A stretch of DNA of 64,000 bases from Myxococcales bacterium (GTDB taxonomy: Bacteria > Myxococcota_A > Polyangia > Polyangiales > Polyangiaceae). Under the pieces are notes generated by a model. It saw nothing but the letters and a program-made list of their open reading frames with translations, was not told the DNA's origin and made no database searches. Both the position numbers and the translations under genes were made by a program. This document shows, one piece after another, positions 16,632-26,006 of this stretch (positions within the stretch are counted from its first letter, which is position 1; each line of letters opens with the position of its first letter). The DNA lies in NCBI GenBank assembly GCA_025359105.1, contig JANYHK010000106.1, positions 1-64,000 on the forward strand, given 5' to 3'.

Positions 16632-18398
16632 CTATTCCTTTTCCTTCTCGCCGAGGCCCAGCTTGTCGCCGAGCTTCTGCTTGATGAGGTCGCCGATCGA
16701 GCCGCCGGCCTTCGCCTCTTCCGCGCTCGCGGTGCCCTTCTTGGGGGCCTTCGACTCGCGCTTCGGGCTCTCCTTGGTGGCGGGCGCCGCAGAGGCCTCG
16801 CCCACGCGCATGCTGAGCGTGAGGCGACGATCCTGCGAGTCGATGTTGGCGATCTCGGCCTTGAGCTCGTCGCCGATCTTGAGGGCGTTGCCCTCGCCTT
16901 CGTTCTCGACGATCTCGCCCGTCGGGATGAGCCCCTCCACACCCTCGCGGATGCGGACGAACATGCCGTATTCGACGATCGAGACGACCTTCGCCGCGAC
17001 CTGCTTGCCCGGGGGAAGCTCGGAGAAGATGGTCGGCCACGGATCGTCCCAGAGCTGCTTCACGCCCAGGCTGACCTTCTTCTCGTCGTGGTTGATCGAG
17101 AGGATGATGGCCTCGACGTCGTCGCCCTTGTGGAACATGTCGGCGGGGTTGTTGACCTTGGCCGTCCACGAGAGATCGCTCTTGTGGACCATGCCGTCGA
17201 CGCCTTCTTCGATGCCGATGAACACGCCGTAGTCGGTGAGCGAGCGGACCTTGCCGCCGATCTTGTCGCCCGGCTTGTACTTCTCGGTGAAGAGGGTCCA
17301 GGGATCGGGCTCGAGTTGCTTCAGACCCAGGCTGATGCGCTTGGACTTCGCGTCGACCTCGAGGACCTGGCAATCCAGCTCCTGACCGACCTCGAGCAGC
17401 TTCGACGGGTGCTTGACCTTCTTGGTCCAGCTCATCTCGCTGACGTGGATGAGGCCTTCGACGCCCGGCTCCAGCTCGACGAACGCGCCGTAGTCGGTGA
17501 TCGACATGACCTTGCCGTGCACCTTCTTGCCCGGCGGGAACGCCTCTTCGGCGTGGTTCCAGGGATCTTCCTGGGTCTGCTTGAGGCCGAGGCTCACGCG
17601 CTCGGTCTCGGCGTTGTACTTGAGGACCTTCACGGTCACTTCGTCGCCGACCTGGAACACCTCGCTCGGGTGGTTCACGCGGCCCCACGACATGTCCGTG
17701 ATGTGCAAGAGGCCGTCGATACCGCCGAGGTCGACGAAGGCGCCGTACTCGGTGATGTTCTTGATGACGCCCTTGACGACCTTGCCCTCTTCCAACGTCT
17801 GGAGAGTCTGGCTCTTGATCTGATCGCGCTCCTTCTCGAGGAGGACGCGGCGCGACAGAACGATGTTCCCCCGCTTCTTGTTGAATTTGATGACCTTGAA
17901 TTGGTAGGTCTGGCCGATCAACTTGTCCAAGTTGCGGATCGGGCGGAGGTCGACTTGCGACCCCGGGAGGAACGCCTTCACGCCGCCGCGGATGGTGACC
18001 GACAGGCCGCCCTTCACGCGCTGCGAGATGGTCCCTTCGATGAGCTCGTCGCGTTCGCACGCGCTCGAGATCTCATCCCACACCTTCATCTTGTCGGCCT
18101 TCTCCTTGGAGAGGGTGACAAGGCCGTCGTCGTTCTCGCGGCTCTCGATGTAGACGTCGATGCGATCGCCGGCTTTGACGTTGATCACGCCGGCTGCGTC
18201 GGCGAACTCGTTCAAGGGGATGATCCCCTCGCTCTTGCCGCCGATGTCGATGACCACGTTGTCGCGCTGGACGGCGACGATGGTCCCCTGGACGATTTCT
18301 CCCTCTTTGCCGAAGTCGCCACTCTGGATGGAGGCTTCGAAGAGAGCGGCGAAGGAGTCCATACCTTCGCCCGATTGCTGGGTCGTTTGGTTTGCCAT
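16632..18398 (-). CDS. rpsA: 30S ribosomal protein S1
   Basis: 588-aa translation-initiation factor of the small subunit. Six S1 RNA-binding repeats are visible, beginning about residues 31, 117, 200, 286, 373 and 460 (for example GKVVKGVIKNITEYGAFVDL, GDKIGGKVRSLTDYGVFIGI). A Lys/Glu-rich tail ends GLGEKEKE. The first two repeats are the divergent ribosome-docking type. It lies downstream of cmk on the same strand, the classical cmk-rpsA neighbourhood, with a 142-bp gap in front that probably contains its own promoter or leader. Confidence 0.95.
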   Translation of the reverse strand: MANQTTQQSGEGMDSFAALFEASIQSGDFGKEGEIVQGTIVAVQRDNVVIDIGGKSEGIIPLNEFADAAGVINVKAGDRIDVYIESRENDDGLVTLSKEKADKMKVWDEISSACERDELIEGTISQRVKGGLSVTIRGGVKAFLPGSQVDLRPIRNLDKLIGQTYQFKVIKFNKKRGNIVLSRRVLLEKERDQIKSQTLQTLEEGKVVKGVIKNITEYGAFVDLGGIDGLLHITDMSWGRVNHPSEVFQVGDEVTVKVLKYNAETERVSLGLKQTQEDPWNHAEEAFPPGKKVHGKVMSITDYGAFVELEPGVEGLIHVSEMSWTKKVKHPSKLLEVGQELDCQVLEVDAKSKRISLGLKQLEPDPWTLFTEKYKPGDKIGGKVRSLTDYGVFIGIEEGVDGMVHKSDLSWTAKVNNPADMFHKGDDVEAIILSINHDEKKVSLGVKQLWDDPWPTIFSELPPGKQVAAKVVSIVEYGMFVRIREGVEGLIPTGEIVENEGEGNALKIGDELKAEIANIDSQDRRLTLSMRVGEASAAPATKESPKRESKAPKKGTASAEEAKAGGSIGDLIKQKLGDKLGLGEKEKE

Positions 18399-18540
18399 GG
18401 TTTGAGAAAATCCTCGTGCCCCGTTTGGCCTCTGGGGCCGTGGGGGGCGGAAGGAATAGCCCCTCTCGCGGAGTCTGTCAAAGCCTACCGCGGCCCGTGG
18501 CGCGGCGCTTGCACCCGCCCCGCGGCGCGGGGGAAATGGC

Positions 18541-19491
18541 TCAGAAGCCCAGCTCCGCCGCGCTGACGTTCGGAAGGTCCTCGACGAGCCTGGGCGGCAG
18601 GCTCACGCGCGCCACGACCGTGTAATTTTGCCGGTCGACCTTGGTCTGGCCGAGCCACTTCGTCTTCTCGGTCCCCTCGTGCTCGAGCGCTTCGGTCACC
18701 TGCCGGAGGAGCACCTCGGCGAACGCGGCGGCGTCCTCCTCAGAGTACGAGAACGTCGCCAGGAGGCCCTCCTTGCCGGGGCGCAAGGCGAGCGAGATCG
18801 ACTGCAAACGCCGACCGAGCGGCTCGAGCGGCGCGCCATGCGTGCGCAGGCGCGGCACCCCTTGCACGAGCGAAGGCCCGTCGAGGCGGATGACGAAGAG
18901 CGATGCGTCGTCGCGGAGCGGCGGCGGGCGGTCGAACGGGTGCGCGAACGCCTCGCGCGCGCGGGCCCGAGCGTCGCCGGTCGCGAAGACCCACGTGCGC
19001 TCGGGAAGGACGAAGAGCGAAGCGTCGGAGGCCGCCGCGCGCGTGAGCTCGGTCACCGTCCCGCGCGGGCCGTCGGACCACATCGCGCGCCCGTTCGGAT
19101 CGGTGAGCTTCCGTGGGTCGATGTCGGCGCGGACGCCGCGAAGAACGACGAGGGCGTCGGACGCGCCGCGCTGGCGCAGGGCGAAGATGACCTCGTCGCA
19201 CGACTCGAGCACCTCGGCGGCGCGCGCTCCTGCGGTCTGGGGCGCTCGCGCGGAGATCATGCGCGAGAGGCTCTTGAGGAGCGCGCCGTACACCGGATCG
19301 CGCGCCATCGCGCGGGGGTGCGCGAGGACGAGGATGTCCGGCACGCGGTCGAAGGCGTCCTGCCAGTGCGGCTTCGTCGTGTCGAACGCGGGCTTGGTCT
19401 CCGGCGGCTTGCCGGGCGCGCAGGCAGTGCCCGCCAGCGCGAGCGCGAGCCCGAGGCCCGCCGCCACCGCGCGCGGCCCCGGCAGCCTCAC
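18541..19491 (-). CDS. putative lipoprotein A of the aroA-cmk-rpsA cluster
   Basis: 316 aa with a lipoprotein signal (LALAGTAC, Cys about residue 25). The start GTG overlaps the cmk stop as GTGA, so it is translationally coupled to cmk. The mature part has no motif that I know. Its layout (a 'Dxx(V)LRGxxxD' strand near residue 115, a block like LFVLPERTWVFATGD, then a repeat of the same half-domain) parallels the lipoprotein at 22046-22996, suggesting that the two are distant paralogues. Probably outer- or inner-membrane anchored; role unknown. Confidence 0.75.
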   Translation of the reverse strand: MRLPGPRAVAAGLGLALALAGTACAPGKPPETKPAFDTTKPHWQDAFDRVPDILVLAHPRAMARDPVYGALLKSLSRMISARAPQTAGARAAEVLESCDEVIFALRQRGASDALVVLRGVRADIDPRKLTDPNGRAMWSDGPRGTVTELTRAAASDASLFVLPERTWVFATGDARARAREAFAHPFDRPPPLRDDASLFVIRLDGPSLVQGVPRLRTHGAPLEPLGRRLQSISLALRPGKEGLLATFSYSEEDAAAFAEVLLRQVTEALEHEGTEKTKWLGQTKVDRQNYTVVARVSLPPRLVEDLPNVSAAELGF

Positions 19492-20180
19492 CGCGACACC
19501 TCGCGCGCGAGCCGGGCGATCGCCTCCACCGCGTCGTCGACGCCCATCTCGCTCGAGTCGACGAGGATGGCCCCTTCGGCTTGGCGCAGCGGCGCCACCG
19601 CGCGCCCTTCGTCCTGCGCGTCGCGCTTCTGCACGTCGGCGAGGGTCTCCTCGAAGGACATCCGTGTGTCCCCCTTCGCCACGAGCTCGTCGTAGCGCCG
19701 GCGCGCCCGGACCTCCGGGCGCGCCGTCAGGAATACCTTCACCTCGGCGTCGGGGAAGACCACGGTGCCGATGTCGCGTCCTTCGAGCACGACGCCTCCC
19801 GCGCGCCCGGCTTGCCGCTGCATCTCGAGCAAGGCGGCGCGCACGCGCGGGTGCGCCGACACGGTGCTCGCGCCCATGCCGATGTCGGGCGTGCGAATCG
19901 AGTCGGACACGTCCTCGCCGGCGAGCGTCATGCGAATGCCGCGCGCGTCACGGAGAAAGGCGATCGCGTCCTTCTCGACGAGCGACTCGGCGAGCGCCCC
20001 CACCTCCTCGGCGGCGGCGTACGGGAGGCCCGCGCGCGACGCGGCGAGCGCGACGGTCCGGTAGAGGGCGCCCGTATCGACGAGGACGAAGCCGAGGCGA
20101 TCGGCGACGCTGCGGGCGACGGTGCTCTTGCCGGCGCCAGCGGGCCCGTCGATCGCGACGATGGGACGCGTGCGGCTCAT
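19488..20180 (-). CDS. cmk: (d)CMP kinase
   Basis: 230-aa nucleoside monophosphate kinase making CDP/dCDP. P-loop GPAGAGKST at residues 12-20, DTGALYRTVAL substrate loop, GRDIGTVVFPDAEVKVFLTA and the lid-type RRRYDEL. The start overlaps the aroA stop (ATGA) and the end overlaps the lipoprotein start (GTGA), so the three are one coupled unit. Length and motifs are normal. Confidence 0.95.
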   Translation of the reverse strand: MSRTRPIVAIDGPAGAGKSTVARSVADRLGFVLVDTGALYRTVALAASRAGLPYAAAEEVGALAESLVEKDAIAFLRDARGIRMTLAGEDVSDSIRTPDIGMGASTVSAHPRVRAALLEMQRQAGRAGGVVLEGRDIGTVVFPDAEVKVFLTARPEVRARRRYDELVAKGDTRMSFEETLADVQKRDAQDEGRAVAPLRQAEGAILVDSSEMGVDDAVEAIARLAREVSR

Positions 20181-21565
20181 GCCCCGCCCTTTACCACGTC
20201 GTGGCCGGCGGAGGGCGCCCCGACGACCTCGATCTCCGCCCCGAGCGCGCGGAGCGTTCCGACGAAACGAGGGAAGCTGGTGGCGACGCAGTCGACGTCG
20301 CGGATCGTGCTCGGCGCCCGTGCGGTGAGGGCGAGCACCGCCGCGGTCATCGCGATGCGGTGGTCTCCTTTACTCTCCACCGTCACCGGCTCGAGCGGCG
20401 CGCTCTTGCCCTCGATCACGAGGCCATCCGGCCTCTCCTCGCACTCGACGCCGAACGCCCTGAGGACCGTCGCCATCGTGGCGATGCGATCGCTCTCCTT
20501 GACCCGCAGCTCCTCGGCGTCCGAGATCGTCGTCGTCCCGGTCGCGCGGGCGGCGAGGGCGCACGCGATGGGGATCTCGTCGATCGCGCGCGGCACGGTC
20601 TCGCCGCCGATCTTGGCGCCACGCAGCGGCGCAGCCCACGCGTGGACCTGGGAGATCGGCTCCCCCGCGCGCTCACCCTGCGGCTCCGCGCGAATGCCGG
20701 CGCCCATGTCGCGCAGGATTTCGAGGATGCCGGTGCGCGTCGGGTTCGTACCGACGTCACGGGTCGTCACCTGCGAGCCCGCCACCAGCTGCGCGGCGAC
20801 GAGGAGGAACGCGGCGGCGGAGATGTCGCCGGGGATGTCGATGTCGAAGCCCGGCATCTGCGCGTTCCAGCCGGCGGGATCGAGCTCCACGACCGAACCG
20901 ACCGCCCGGATCGGCACGCCCAGCGCCTGAAGCATTCGCTCGGTGTGATCACGCGAGACGGTCGGCTCCTTGAAGTACGTGGTGCCGTGCGCGTAGAGGC
21001 CCGACAAGAGGAGGGCGCTCTTCACCTGCGCGCTCGCGACCTTCGAGACGAGCTCGATGCCCTGGAGGTATTCGCCCTCCGGCAGGGGGCCCACGACGAG
21101 CGGCGCGGTCACCTCCCCTTCCTTGGTCGGGTGCGGCGCCCCTTCGATCCGCGCGCCGCGCGCGCGCAGCGGCTTCACGATGCGCATCATCGGCCGGCGT
21201 GTGAGCGACGCGTCGCCTACGAGCGTCGAACGAAACGGCTGGGCGGCGAGCAAGCCGGCGAGCAGGCGCATCGTGGTGCCCGAGTTGCCGCAGTCGAGCG
21301 TGCCCGCCGGCTCCACCAGGCCGAACAGACCGGAGCCGGTGACGACCACCTCGGCCGGCCCCACGTCCTCGAAGATGACCCCCATCGCACGCATCGCGGT
21401 CATCGTGGACACGTTGTCCTCGCCCCGCGAAAAGCTCGTGATGCGGCTCTTGCCGTTGGCGAGCGAAGCGAGGAGCAGCGCGCGGTGCCCGATGCTCTTG
21501 TCGCTGGGCACCGGGACGCTCCCGATGAGGGGTTTCTTCGCAGGATGGACGACGAAATCGGTCAC
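20177..21565 (-). CDS. aroA: 3-phosphoshikimate 1-carboxyvinyltransferase (EPSP synthase)
   Basis: 462-aa enzyme joining shikimate-3-phosphate and PEP in the shikimate pathway. Motifs: VPVPSDKSIGHRALLLASLA, LDCGNSGTTMRLLAG (PEP/S3P loop), RTGILEILRDMGA, EIPIACALAARATGTT, LRVKESDRIATM and the C-terminal GDHRIAMTAAVLAL. Six-fold inside-out alpha/beta fold length. It precedes cmk with an ATGA overlap. Confidence 0.95.
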   Translation of the reverse strand: MTDFVVHPAKKPLIGSVPVPSDKSIGHRALLLASLANGKSRITSFSRGEDNVSTMTAMRAMGVIFEDVGPAEVVVTGSGLFGLVEPAGTLDCGNSGTTMRLLAGLLAAQPFRSTLVGDASLTRRPMMRIVKPLRARGARIEGAPHPTKEGEVTAPLVVGPLPEGEYLQGIELVSKVASAQVKSALLLSGLYAHGTTYFKEPTVSRDHTERMLQALGVPIRAVGSVVELDPAGWNAQMPGFDIDIPGDISAAAFLLVAAQLVAGSQVTTRDVGTNPTRTGILEILRDMGAGIRAEPQGERAGEPISQVHAWAAPLRGAKIGGETVPRAIDEIPIACALAARATGTTTISDAEELRVKESDRIATMATVLRAFGVECEERPDGLVIEGKSAPLEPVTVESKGDHRIAMTAAVLALTARAPSTIRDVDCVATSFPRFVGTLRALGAEIEVVGAPSAGHDVVKGGA

Positions 21566-21652
21566 GGGCGGGAGAATACCCCGACCCCCACGCCGCGTAG
21601 CTCGGGTTCGGCCGCCGCGCGCTACATTTCGTTCGAGCGAAGTCTCAGCGAC

Positions 21653-21955
21653 TCAGCTGGTCGCCCAGGACGCCGCGGCCAGCAGCACCGCTGCGAGGCC
21701 CGTCGAGACCGCGATCGCGTAGTAGCCGTACTTGCGCGCCGGAGTGCGGCCGCCGTAGCGGATCAGCGAGTAGCCCACGAACTCCGTGGCGAGGCCGACG
21801 AGCGCGAGCACCGCGAAGACGATGTTGGCCGCCTTGCCGAGCGGTGAGCTCGTCACCACGCGGAACGCGAACAAGGAGAAGAACGCCACGTGCGCGATGC
21901 CGCCCGCCGTCGCCAGCGCCTTGGCTGCTTTTTCGATCGCCCCCGATCTCGCCAT
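21653..21955 (-). CDS. small membrane protein (three to four TM helices)
   Basis: 100-aa hydrophobic protein with helices around residues 12-32, 38-62 and 75-98 (for example AANIVFAVLALVGLATEFVGYS). The ATG at 21955 has GGAGG about eight bases upstream. A longer reading to 22030 adds a basic leader with no ribosome site. It lies between a lipoprotein gene and aroA on the same strand. No family recognised. Confidence 0.7.
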   Translation of the reverse strand: MARSGAIEKAAKALATAGGIAHVAFFSLFAFRVVTSSPLGKAANIVFAVLALVGLATEFVGYSLIRYGGRTPARKYGYYAIAVSTGLAAVLLAAASWATS

Positions 21956-22045
21956 CTTCTCGGCCTCCGATTTCTTAATCGTGCGTTCCCGCCAGGTGTT
22001 GCGCAAGCCCAGCCGTGTCGATGGGCGCAAATGGCCCGAAACGGC

Positions 22046-22996
22046 TCAACGTTGCGTCATGTAACTCTGCGTCGTCTGCAAGAACGTCTTCAGCTGAGTG
22101 TCGTCGACACCGAAGCTGACCTGCACGTCCCCCTCGACGGGCTTCACCTCGAGGTTCTTCAGCTGCGGCGCACCGATGAACTGCAGGAGGCTGGCCATGC
22201 CCGCCGTGCGCTTCACTTGCTCCGCGGCGTCGGCCGCCGCGGCCTTGTCGGGGAACGTCAGCGTCGCGGCGATGTTGAGACCGGGGTCCTTGAAGTTGCC
22301 GATGAGGCGCGCCGCCTTCATCCCCTTCACCCAGCCGAGCGGCACCACGCCGACGCTGGCCGCCGCCATCGGCTGGTTCGCGAAATCGGCCGCGGCCGCG
22401 AACGCCGCGTTCGGGGTCTCGATGGTCTGAAGCATCCACGGCGGCTGGCTGCGCGCTACCTTGCCGTCCTTCAGGCGCTCGATGACACGGCGGATCATCG
22501 TCTCGCCGCCGGCGACCACGGTCTGCTTCGAGATCACCGTGAAGCCGACGTTGTTGAGCGTGTACACCTCGCGCCCGAGGTAGGTGCTCGCGACGAGGAC
22601 GCCGCCGCCCTTCGTCGGCGTGTGCGAGTCGGCGACGGTCTTGATCTTCTGCTCGTCGAACGTGCCGCGCAGGATCGCCACGACGTCGGCGCCGTTCGTC
22701 GAATAGCCGGCGGCGTACACCGTCTCGAGATCGCGCGAGGCCTTGAAGCCCGCCTCTTCGCCGATCGGGAGCATGCGCTCGGCCATGAGCGACAGCTGGC
22801 CGCCGACCGAGCCGCTGGTGAACATCTGCTTCACGTCGACGCGCGAGATCGCCATGGCCGCGCTCGGCAGGAGCGCGATCGGATCGGCGTCGATGGCCTG
22901 GCTCTCCGCGGTCTTGGCCGATACGGAGTCCTTGTTTCCCCCGCAGGCGGCAGCGAGCCCGAGCAGAGCGAACGCGACGAGGTGGCGAGGTCTCAT
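22046..22996 (-). CDS. putative lipoprotein B of the pheA-aroA cluster
   Basis: 316 aa with lipobox LAAAC (Cys 18) and a Ser/Asn-rich linker. The mature part starts with ALLPSAAMAISRVDVKQM, has GADVVAILRGTFDEQKI near residue 110 and ends with a half-domain NIAATLTFPDKAAAADAAEQV. Same length and same order of elements as the lipoprotein at 18541-19491, so probably a distant paralogue (inference by eye). It begins 12 bp after pheA on the same strand. Function unknown. Confidence 0.76.
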   Translation of the reverse strand: MRPRHLVAFALLGLAAACGGNKDSVSAKTAESQAIDADPIALLPSAAMAISRVDVKQMFTSGSVGGQLSLMAERMLPIGEEAGFKASRDLETVYAAGYSTNGADVVAILRGTFDEQKIKTVADSHTPTKGGGVLVASTYLGREVYTLNNVGFTVISKQTVVAGGETMIRRVIERLKDGKVARSQPPWMLQTIETPNAAFAAAADFANQPMAAASVGVVPLGWVKGMKAARLIGNFKDPGLNIAATLTFPDKAAAADAAEQVKRTAGMASLLQFIGAPQLKNLEVKPVEGDVQVSFGVDDTQLKTFLQTTQSYMTQR

Positions 22997-23008
22997 GGGA
23001 CGAGCAGC

Positions 23009-24082
23009 CTACCCAACCGCGGGATACGAGCCCAGCACCTTGAAGAACTTGGTCTGGCGGCGGAGCTCCTCCACGGCGGTCACGAGGGCGCGGTCGGTCG
23101 TGTGACCCATGACCTCGGCGAAGAAGATGTAGGCCCACGCCTCGCCGGGCGCCGGCCGCGACTGGATCTTCGTGAGGTTGATGCCCCGCTCTGCGAACTG
23201 CTTGAGCACGTCGAGGAGCGAGCCGGGCGCGTCCTGCACGGCGAAGACCAGGGCCGTCAAATCGCTCCCGGTGCGCGTCGACGGCCGCGAGCCGACGATG
23301 GCGTAGCGCACCTTCTCGTCGCCGCCGTCGCGCACGTTGCGGCGCGCGACCTCCAGGCCGAGCTGGGCGCCGAACGCCTCCGTCGCGATCGCGGCGGAGC
23401 CGTGATCCTCGAACGCGAGCTGGCAGGCGACGAGCGGCGTCTTCACGTCGAGGACGCTCGCTTTGGGCATCATCTGCGCGAAAAATCGCTGGCAGAGCGC
23501 GCGGTCGATGGGCGTCGCGTACACCTTCTCGACGTCGGCCAGGTTGCCGGTGCGGCTCATGAGCTGCAGGTTGCCAGCGGCGTCGAAGACGCTGACGATC
23601 TTGAGATCGCTCGACGTGAGGGCGCCGATCGTCGCCTGCACCGGGCCCTCCGCGCGCGTCTCGATCGGCACCACGGCGAACTGCGCGCGCTGGGTCGTGA
23701 GCTCCTCGAACGCCGCCGTCGCCGTCTCTTGCGCGACGAACTTGGAGCCCGCGCCGAACCGCTCGCGCGCCGCGGCGTGGCCGGCGCCGCCCTCCGGCCC
23801 GATGTAGACGACCGGCACGGGCAGCTCGAGGCTGAGGCACGCCGCGAACACCCCGCGGAAGATCTCGCGCAGGGCGTCCGGCGGCATGTCGCCGCTGGCG
23901 CGCGCCACGATGGCGGCGAGCGACGCCCTGTCCGTGAGCGGGAGGCTCGGAGCGTTGTCCTTGCGCAGCTCGCCCATTTTCCGCGACGCACGCGCCCGCT
24001 TCTCGAGGGTGACGAGGAGCGCGGCGTCGAGCTTGGCAACTTCCTGCCGGAGCTCATCGATCTCTCGCTTCGTGTCGCTCAC
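23009..24082 (-). CDS. pheA: chorismate mutase / prephenate dehydratase (P-protein), divergent
   Basis: 357-aa fusion for phenylalanine synthesis: AroQ-type chorismate mutase helices (about 1-85), prephenate dehydratase fold (about 90-265) and a C-terminal ACT domain (PGSLLDVLKQFAERGINLTK, then QSRP). The architecture is clear. Several dehydratase signatures look altered: GPEGGAGH where GPEGTFSH is usual, PIETRAEG for PIENSTEG, and KVRYAIVG where a TRF-type motif with the catalytic Thr is expected. The mutase half keeps Arg in the first helix and an Arg near residue 25, but the Lys39-equivalent looks like Arg. It may be a fast-evolving or partly inactive enzyme. It heads the aromatic block. 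Confidence 0.85.
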   Translation of the reverse strand: MSDTKREIDELRQEVAKLDAALLVTLEKRARASRKMGELRKDNAPSLPLTDRASLAAIVARASGDMPPDALREIFRGVFAACLSLELPVPVVYIGPEGGAGHAAARERFGAGSKFVAQETATAAFEELTTQRAQFAVVPIETRAEGPVQATIGALTSSDLKIVSVFDAAGNLQLMSRTGNLADVEKVYATPIDRALCQRFFAQMMPKASVLDVKTPLVACQLAFEDHGSAAIATEAFGAQLGLEVARRNVRDGGDEKVRYAIVGSRPSTRTGSDLTALVFAVQDAPGSLLDVLKQFAERGINLTKIQSRPAPGEAWAYIFFAEVMGHTTDRALVTAVEELRRQTKFFKVLGSYPAVG

Positions 24083-24125
24083 CTGTTCATCATAGCATCA
24101 TGTCCCGACGGGCGCGCCTCGTGGC

Positions 24126-24665
24126 ATGATCGAGATCGTGCGCTTCTCCGAGCTTCGCGCGAAGTACGAAGAGATCCTCCGGCTGCGCCTCCTCCACGGG
24201 ACGGCGGGGGAGCCCGACCCGCGGGCGGCGATGGCCAAGCTCGCCGGCGAGTTCCCGGGCGCGCTCCGCGAGATCGACGAGCTATCCCTCGACGAGCTGC
24301 GCGCGCGCATCGAGGCGCTCGCCGCAGCAGACGCCGGCGCCGCGCCCGCGCCGTGGATGCGCGCCATGGCCCGCTACCACGCGCTGACCCGCGGCGCGCT
24401 CTGCGCGAAGAGCTGGCTGGCGGGACGCAAGCACGTCACCGGCGAGATGCGCGAGGCCTTCGCGCGCGAGGCGACCGGACTCTGCTGGGCAGCCGACGCG
24501 CGCGCGTGGGCGGACGGCCTGGACGCGCTCGCGAGCCCACCCCGCGGGCGCGTGACCGATCTGGTCTTCACCCGAATCGCCGCCGAGCTCGGCGTGGGCG
24601 ACGACGACGCCCGGGCGCTGGTCTTCCCCTCCAGGCCGCGCCCCAAGAGGCCGCCTCTCGCTTGA
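24126..24665 (+). CDS. conserved hypothetical helical protein
   Basis: 179-aa cytoplasmic protein, mainly Ala/Arg/Leu helices (ELRAKYEEILRLRLLHG; DELRARIEALAAADAG), with a Pro/Arg-rich C-terminal tail. No signal peptide, TM helix or known motif. ATG 24126 is divergent from pheA by about 43 bp and the gene converges on hipA (2 bp between stops). Codon usage is like its neighbours. Function unknown. Confidence 0.62.
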   Translation: MIEIVRFSELRAKYEEILRLRLLHGTAGEPDPRAAMAKLAGEFPGALREIDELSLDELRARIEALAAADAGAAPAPWMRAMARYHALTRGALCAKSWLAGRKHVTGEMREAFAREATGLCWAADARAWADGLDALASPPRGRVTDLVFTRIAAELGVGDDDARALVFPSRPRPKRPPLA

Positions 24666-24667
24666 CG

Positions 24668-26002
24668 TCACGGCGCCATCCTTTCGATGTCCCTCGCGGC
24701 CTTCTGCAAGCCAGTCGTCACCGACGCGAAGACGTCGTCGGGAAATCCCCTTGGGAGCTTCGCGCCCACCTTCTCGATCACCACCGGCGTTCGGGTCACC
24801 ACGTCCGTGACGATGGGCTCCATGTCGGCGCCGAGCCCACAGCGCCGGGCCGTCGCGTTGAAGTGCCGTCGCTCGATCTCCGCGACCCGGTAGTGCTTGC
24901 TCGCGCCGCGCAGCGCCATCGCCAGCTTCAGCTTCTTGCGGTGCACCTGGTCCTGGCGGGACCCGGTGATGGGCCACGCCGAGAGGACGTCGTAGAGCGG
25001 CGTCAGGCGGTAACGGCCTTGCGGGAGGAGCCTCAGGCTGAAGTTCTTGGCGTGTCCGTCCGTCGCGGCGAGCATCCAGAAGACGAGCTGCGCGCGGAGC
25101 AGGGTGGCGAGGTCGTCGTCACGCGACTCCGACCCCTGGAGCACGCGGGCAAGATCGGTGATGCCAGGCCCACCGTCGGCCTCATACTTGTGCGCGCTCG
25201 GCGTCCCCGTCGCCTGGCAGAAGTCCTCCTGCGGGAGCCGGAGCCAGTAGCGGCCCGAGGAGTGGAGCACGCGGTCGAAGCGCGTCACGACGAGCGCCTT
25301 GGTGGTGCCGAAGCGTTGCACCTCGCACTCGGCGACCGGCACGCCGAGCTCGCGCAAGAGCCGCGCGCAGAGCCACTCGTTCTCCAGCGATGAGCGCATG
25401 TCCATCTGGCGGCCCCCCACCAGGCCGAGCGGTAGCTTGAAGATGTGCGTCGTCGGCGTCGCCCCGTGCGGCTTGCACCATCGCCCGTCGTGGCGCGTGA
25501 GCGCGGTCTTCTCCTGCGCGCCAGCAATGGAGATTCGAAGGTCGTCCTCCTCGCGGCCGGCCGAGGCCGCCACCGACGTGGCGCCGATGAGCAGCTTCTC
25601 CACCTCGGAGCCGCCCAGCGGCGTCACGGCAATTTCGGCTTGCCGCTCCGGGCTCTTCCCATCTGGCAAGAGCTGGAGCGCGCCGACGCAGTCCCGCCCG
25701 ATCGCCTCGAGCAGGTCGAACGCCTCCCCGCTCCGTGTACGAAAGCGGGCGCGGATCCGCTGCCGGATCGCCTCGCTGTCGGGCAGGAGGTTGTCGAAGA
25801 AGTAGCCGACGTTCGCGCCCTTGAGGGGGAGCCCGTCGAGGTTCATCGGCAAGGACAGCGAGAGCGGCCGCGCCTCTTCGGACGCCACCCAGCCCGGATC
25901 GTACGCCAGCTCCATCGGGCCGCTCGCAGGGATCACCCAGCGCGCGACGCGGATGCCGTTCGCCCAGACCCCGAGCGCGCGGCCGTGGGAGCGGCGGCCC
26001 AT
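24668..26002 (-). CDS. hipA: HipA-family Ser/Thr kinase toxin
   Basis: 444-aa toxin kinase of a HipBA module; the E. coli enzyme phosphorylates glutamyl-tRNA synthetase and induces growth arrest. Features: N-terminal HipA subdomain; RISIAGAQEKTALTR, where the Ser corresponds to the autophosphorylated Ser150; TPTTHIFKLPLG; RFDR; LRLPQEDFCQ; YEADGGPGI; catalytic ATDGHAKNFS; and TPLYDVLSAWP, the DFG-like metal site. The resemblance to the E. coli protein is close throughout. ATG 26002 follows the antitoxin stop by four bases. It looks intact and active. Confidence 0.95.
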   Translation of the reverse strand: MGRRSHGRALGVWANGIRVARWVIPASGPMELAYDPGWVASEEARPLSLSLPMNLDGLPLKGANVGYFFDNLLPDSEAIRQRIRARFRTRSGEAFDLLEAIGRDCVGALQLLPDGKSPERQAEIAVTPLGGSEVEKLLIGATSVAASAGREEDDLRISIAGAQEKTALTRHDGRWCKPHGATPTTHIFKLPLGLVGGRQMDMRSSLENEWLCARLLRELGVPVAECEVQRFGTTKALVVTRFDRVLHSSGRYWLRLPQEDFCQATGTPSAHKYEADGGPGITDLARVLQGSESRDDDLATLLRAQLVFWMLAATDGHAKNFSLRLLPQGRYRLTPLYDVLSAWPITGSRQDQVHRKKLKLAMALRGASKHYRVAEIERRHFNATARRCGLGADMEPIVTDVVTRTPVVIEKVGAKLPRGFPDDVFASVTTGLQKAARDIERMAP

Positions 26003-26006
26003 GGGC

